Below are positions 59,230 through 64,000 of a stretch of 64,000 nt of DNA, in pieces. Under the pieces are notes generated by a model. The model was not told the origin of the DNA. It worked only from the letters and a program-made list of their open reading frames with translations, and ran no database searches. This DNA is from Burhinus oedicnemus (Eukaryota; Chordata; Aves; Charadriiformes; Burhinidae). The position numbers were made by a program, and so were the translations under genes. Location: the NCBI GenBank assembly GCA_008921705.1, contig VFFE01007255.1, positions 3,117,586 through 3,181,585 on the forward strand. The letters run 5' to 3'. Position 1 is the stretch's first letter; each line of letters begins with the position of its first letter.

Positions 59230-61204
59230 CATAGGAGAGGGTGTTTGGATTTTTAAAAGTTATTGTTATAGAACTAGCTTTGATTTTACAAACCTTTTGA
59301 GATCTACATAAATAAAATTACTAACAATTTAGCAACAGTTTTAATTCAGAGGTAACCAGCAAGTTAGGTATGGAAACCTGGCATTGTCAGTATAATAACC
59401 TTAAACTAATACAACAGTTCAGTCTCACAGCAATCGTGACAATGTCCTAATGTTATCTTTAGTAGTTCTTCCAGTTCAGATTTATATTGTAAAATTCATC
59501 ATGTTCGGTAAATTACATTCCCTTTTTGCTCCATGTGAGATTGTAAGATTTTTGGCTCCAGTATTGTTAGGGGACTAATGCTTAATTTTCTTTCATTTTC
59601 AAAGAAATAGAATTAGTTTTGCCCAGTGCTTTTTTCCCTGAGGTTTAGGCTTTAGTTATTGATTTTTGGTATATAGCCACTGGCACCTTTAAAGCACAAG
59701 GGATTTTATCAAGGGGTCATACAGTTCACTGGTTATGCTAGGCTGATTGGATTCCTTATCTCCTCTCGCTTCATTGGATCCTTATTGATTATAGTGAGAA
59801 ATCAGAAAAGCCTTAATTTCACTACACACAGGATCCCTCCTCCTCCCCCAATAAGCAGAGCTCTGCACAGAAACTGGAAAACTATGAACGCTACATTTAT
59901 GAAAGTCTCAATCCTTTATACATGCCACTAAAAATCATAATCCCTCTTCTCTTCCCCCAACTGTGATCAAGCTTTACTATTTTCATTTAAAAAAGAAAAA
60001 AAGTAAATCAAAGTTAGCCCATTAACACCTGGGATATCCCTCAGAATAACAGATTTTATTAATCTGAAATTCTCAGACATTCCTTCATCAGATAGTTATC
60101 ACAAGAAACATGTCACTGAACCAAGAGGTTCAACACATTTCTGTGTGGCCAAGTAAATAAGAACAAAAGCACATCGCATTGCTTGCAGTTTGACACACAT
60201 GTTGAACAAAGCAGACAGATAATTTAGCAAGACAAAATTTGATTTGCTGGTATGTCTATGCTAACACTTTTCAGAAGTCTGTCACACCAGGCATATCAAA
60301 AGCTGGAGCTCAGAGAAGCTGTAACAATAGCACTTCCATTACATTGGCAAAAGGCAGCTGGAGCTTCAAATTAGCATCATTTCCCCTGGTTATAACAGAA
60401 TGCAGTACATGTTAAGTCAATATAATAAAATTAGCTGAGCTGACCACTAGCTTTAATCAGTGTCGTGTCTGACATTCAGAACTCCGGTAGGCTTCAGGTA
60501 GCACACAGCTCACAAGCTAATTTTTCTCTGCTTTCAGTGACAAGTTTAAATACTCAGCACAAATAGCTACTAAATAAAACAAAGATGCCATTTTTAAGGG
60601 GTAATGTGTTTAAATCCTTGCTTGCCAACACCGCTTTACACCTTCAGTCTGGAATACTCCACTTTTATATCTTCTGCACAGAGACACCTTCAGCAATGGC
60701 ATCTTGCCCTAAGCAGGTCCAAGCTCTTTTACACATACAGAACATGAGCAATTTCTTTTTTGGGCACATGCACCTTGTGGAGGTCATGCAGTTCCTTCCC
60801 ACAACCCTTCCCCCCAATGCCTAGAGAAGTTGGCTAATAAAACACATCCCACCTTCAGATTACCATCATACATGAGAGAAACAATATTTGAAAAGTTCGT
60901 ATGAAAAACATGGGCATTGAGTAGCTGGGTAGACCAGAAGAATGCAACCTCTTATAGCAGCATCTTTTTGTAACATAGATCTCCAACTGCCAGGATGCCA
61001 AACCAACTACATTGAAGACAACTGTACTTGTCTTTATGAGTATCTGTACTTTTCTGTTTTGTCTTCTTATACTGCAATATTGATCACATATTGATGACAA
61101 ATACCATCTTCATTCAAGGTCACCAGCCAAGGAACACGACCTAAGTGCACTTTTACAAATCAACCATCACATACAACAGAGTTGACACTCACAGCTAAGT
61201 GACA

Positions 61205-61370
61205 AAATAATGTAGGTTGGAAGGGCCTCTGCAAGTCACACACTCCACCCCTTCTGCTCAAAACAAGTCTAATCAGATCAGAGTGCTCAGGGACTTGTCT
61301 GGCTGTCTCCAAGGACGGGGATTCCACAGCTTCTCTGGGCAAACTGTTCCAATATTTGACCTATTTCACT
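61205..61370 (-). mobile_element. CR1 3'-end fragment, minus strand
   Basis: GGTTGGAAGGGCCTCTGCAA and, further on, CTCTGGGCAAACTGTTCCAA are the reverse complement of the CR1 3' region. The minus-strand frame reads MPREAVESPSLETARQVPEH, matching [14 protein letters not shown] of the other copies. It is more diverged than the two long copies and may continue weakly to about 61435. Confidence 0.85.
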
Positions 61371-64000
61371 ATAAGGCACACAGTGCTTGCAATTTGCCCG
61401 AATCATTAATTCAGAAAACTGTTTCTCACATATTCAAATCATCAAGACCACATCCCCTTACAAAAAAAAAAATGGGGATAGATGAAGGAGATGTGCAAGG
61501 AAAGGAGAGGAAGGATAAGAGTGAAAAGACTTTCACCCAAAGCAGAGGAAAAGTCTCCACATTACTCTTCAGCAAGCCATGAATTTCTGTTCTCTAGCAC
61601 AGACACCATGACATAACAGCCAATGCAAGTGAGGTCAAAGACAAGGGACGAGTAAGAAGAGAAGAAGGGAGACCGTGCTCCCCTTGTTTACCATACTCCT
61701 CCCTCTATTCAAAACTGTTTCGTTGTATCCAGACACAGAAAAATGGTTTTTGTCCAGGAACTGAAAATGCCATCTCAGCATCAACTGTTTGCAAACACTC
61801 AGTCCTCTTAAAGGCTGACAGAAAGAAAATAAGTCTGGTGGCAAACAATGACGTGAACGGAACCTGTGGTGACCGTCAAGTACATCATCAGAGTAGGAAA
61901 AAATAAAAATAAAAATCCTGATTTTGCCAAATGAAACTGTCAAACGATCAAAATCCTACCAAGGAATTCCTTGTTTTAGCATACAGGGCAGCTGGTTTGT
62001 GTGTCACACAAAAGTGAAACTCCCAGAACTAAAGATGATGAAGGCCCTGAATAATTTTACTTATAAAATCAATCTGTAAATCCCCCTGAATTAGTTAGGC
62101 TGACAATTACTGGGAACAGGAACTTAATTCAGTTCTTCAGAAGATCACTTTCCAGCTATGCCCCAACTCTACAACAGAAGGAGAAAAGAGGAAATGGAGC
62201 AGTGGTCTACAGTTTTTCAAAAAAACCCCACAATTCTAACATTCAAGATGTTCATGAATATGTTTAGTGCTCCTGTATTAACCATGCAGAAACGGTTATC
62301 AGAGCACCATAGTATTAATTGTACATTTTAGATTAGGTGTGGGAGGAATAGAGAAAAGAAATGATGATGAGATGAGAGAAAGAATGATGATTTTTCTTCC
62401 TTCATCGCCCCCCCGGGCTCCTGCCAAACCACCAGTAGGTATTAGCACACTTTAGGTCTGGATACTCGCCAGTTAGCACAAAGGCCAACAAAACCAGAAG
62501 CTGCTGGAAATACAATAGATTTTGGGGACATAAAACCTGAATAACAAATATAGACAGAGACTGAAGTTAAATCCTGACAACTTCAACAAATACAGCAAGT
62601 GAAAGGGGAAAAGACTGAAAAAGCATCATGACAACTGTCAACTAGTCAAAGTGAACAACAGTAAATCAAAATTTCAAGTAGGAATCCCTCAGTTTCCTTT
62701 TTCACTTTTTAAAATAACAGGACAGGCTATCTTCACCCCTCCAATAGGATGCCAGTCACCAACAACCTTTTTTGAAACAACCACCAGTACACAAAAATAG
62801 TGATCTTGAGAGCCGCAGCACTGTACTGTAATCAGAAGACACGGAAGGAAGCAGAAATCTTTCCTTTCTCTGGAAAAGGCTCAGCAAATAGTATTTAGCG
62901 TATTTTAGAAGTTTAAAGAAAAAATTTATTAAAAATTGTATCCTGCATGGCAATATCACACACTGCTACAGGACCACTAGACAAAAGGGTAAGGGGATAC
63001 AGTGTACTACCAGGGTTACAAAAATCATAGAAGCAGCTTTTACCATATAGTGCCACAAAAGAAAAGGCCAAGCACTTTTCACTCAGCTGTTTTACAATTG
63101 CAAGCCAAAGGTCAACTATCTTCACTCACTTTTGGAAACCAGCCACAAGATTACTAACAACCAGCTTAATGGCTACAGTTCAAACGCTATTCAATCAAGT
63201 CCTGAATATGTGGGTATGCAGCAGTAATGGCACCATGACATCACAGGCAAGTTATCTGCTGAAGTCAGAGGGAGTCAGACAGGCTGCACCTTTGCCTTCT
63301 CTCCCCACAAAGAGAAACATGAACTTTTAAGGAGTGGGAATTAAAGTGTTACAGATTTTGTTCTTTCCTTAGTGCGGCTAACGCATAACATATCTCTGCG
63401 AAACAATCTTTTGCCATCATCGTATATGCCATCAAACTAATTCAACTTTGCAGAGATGCATCAAGATAGGCGTCCAGTAGCTACACTTAAAGAAGTCTTC
63501 ACTACACATCAAGCTACATGTGCACCTCAGCAAGGTACATCTAAAGAGCAAAGTATGCAGGTGCATTCAATACATTACAAGTTTATTTCTCTTCCCAATT
63601 CATTTGAGGGCAGCAGGACTGACCTGATTAATAAGACAGATCACATGAAGCACCCTCAGATTTCTCAGTCATGAGCAAAGTACTAATAAAACAGATCTGG
63701 CATGTCTGACAGAAATTAATCTCCACAACCTGAAACACATTTGAAGTGAACCAGACTTTCAAAATGACAACAGGCCACAAGTTTGTCAGTCTGAGTAAAG
63801 TGAACTGTAATAATTCTAATTGTTGGCTTATTTATCTGAAATTTGCCAGCTTTAGACACTGAATCTTACCATGCTGCACAGAACTCAGCTCAACTATGTT
63901 GCTGAAGGATTCCTGAAACTCTTGGAGTTTCCACTCACTTTAGTGACAATCTTGAGCAATTTACCATTTCTATGACTCAGTTTATTCATCTATGAGGAAA

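Overview
The window is nuclear DNA of a vertebrate, almost certainly a bird. It holds split genes with GT-AG introns, CpG-island promoters, CR1 LINEs of the avian type ending in the usual 3' repeat, and a class II retroviral solo LTR. Three genes are recognisable, all on the minus strand: MIF4GD (N-terminal part), SLC25A19 (complete coding sequence) and GRB2 (residues 27-217). From memory, the human 17q25 region has the same gene order and orientation, so this is ordinary conserved synteny. I found no prokaryotic-style system, CRISPR array, tRNA or rRNA.

Layout. 1-583: 3' part of a CR1 LINE, inferred to lie in a MIF4GD intron. 876-2328: three coding exons of MIF4GD (residues 1-116); the C-terminal exons lie beyond base 1. 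2339-4838: long first intron. 4150-4990: CpG island, the likely MIF4GD promoter. 5526-5880: a solo LTR with perfect 6-bp target duplications, pointing toward MIF4GD. 5887-9696: no recognised gene; holds the SLC25A19 3' UTR at its right end. 9697-15367: six coding exons of SLC25A19 (322 residues). 15590-16040: CpG island promoter of SLC25A19. 17100-19218: GRB2 3' UTR. 19219-29437: four GRB2 coding exons. 29438-64000: one very long GRB2 intron holding a second CR1 (38930-39990), smaller CR1 pieces, a very old LINE relic (about 53281-54230), a 20-N assembly gap and simple repeats. The exon for GRB2 residues 1-26 was not found and should lie beyond 64000.

The three genes have separate jobs: translation of histone mRNA (MIF4GD/SLIP1), mitochondrial thiamine pyrophosphate import (SLC25A19) and receptor tyrosine kinase to Ras signalling (GRB2). 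They are neighbours rather than a pathway. The most interesting points are the textbook solo LTR just upstream of MIF4GD, two CR1 copies identical over 240 bp and then about 5% divergent, a GC-rich candidate cryptic exon in the GRB2 intron, and an old LINE relic recognisable only by its decayed reading frame.
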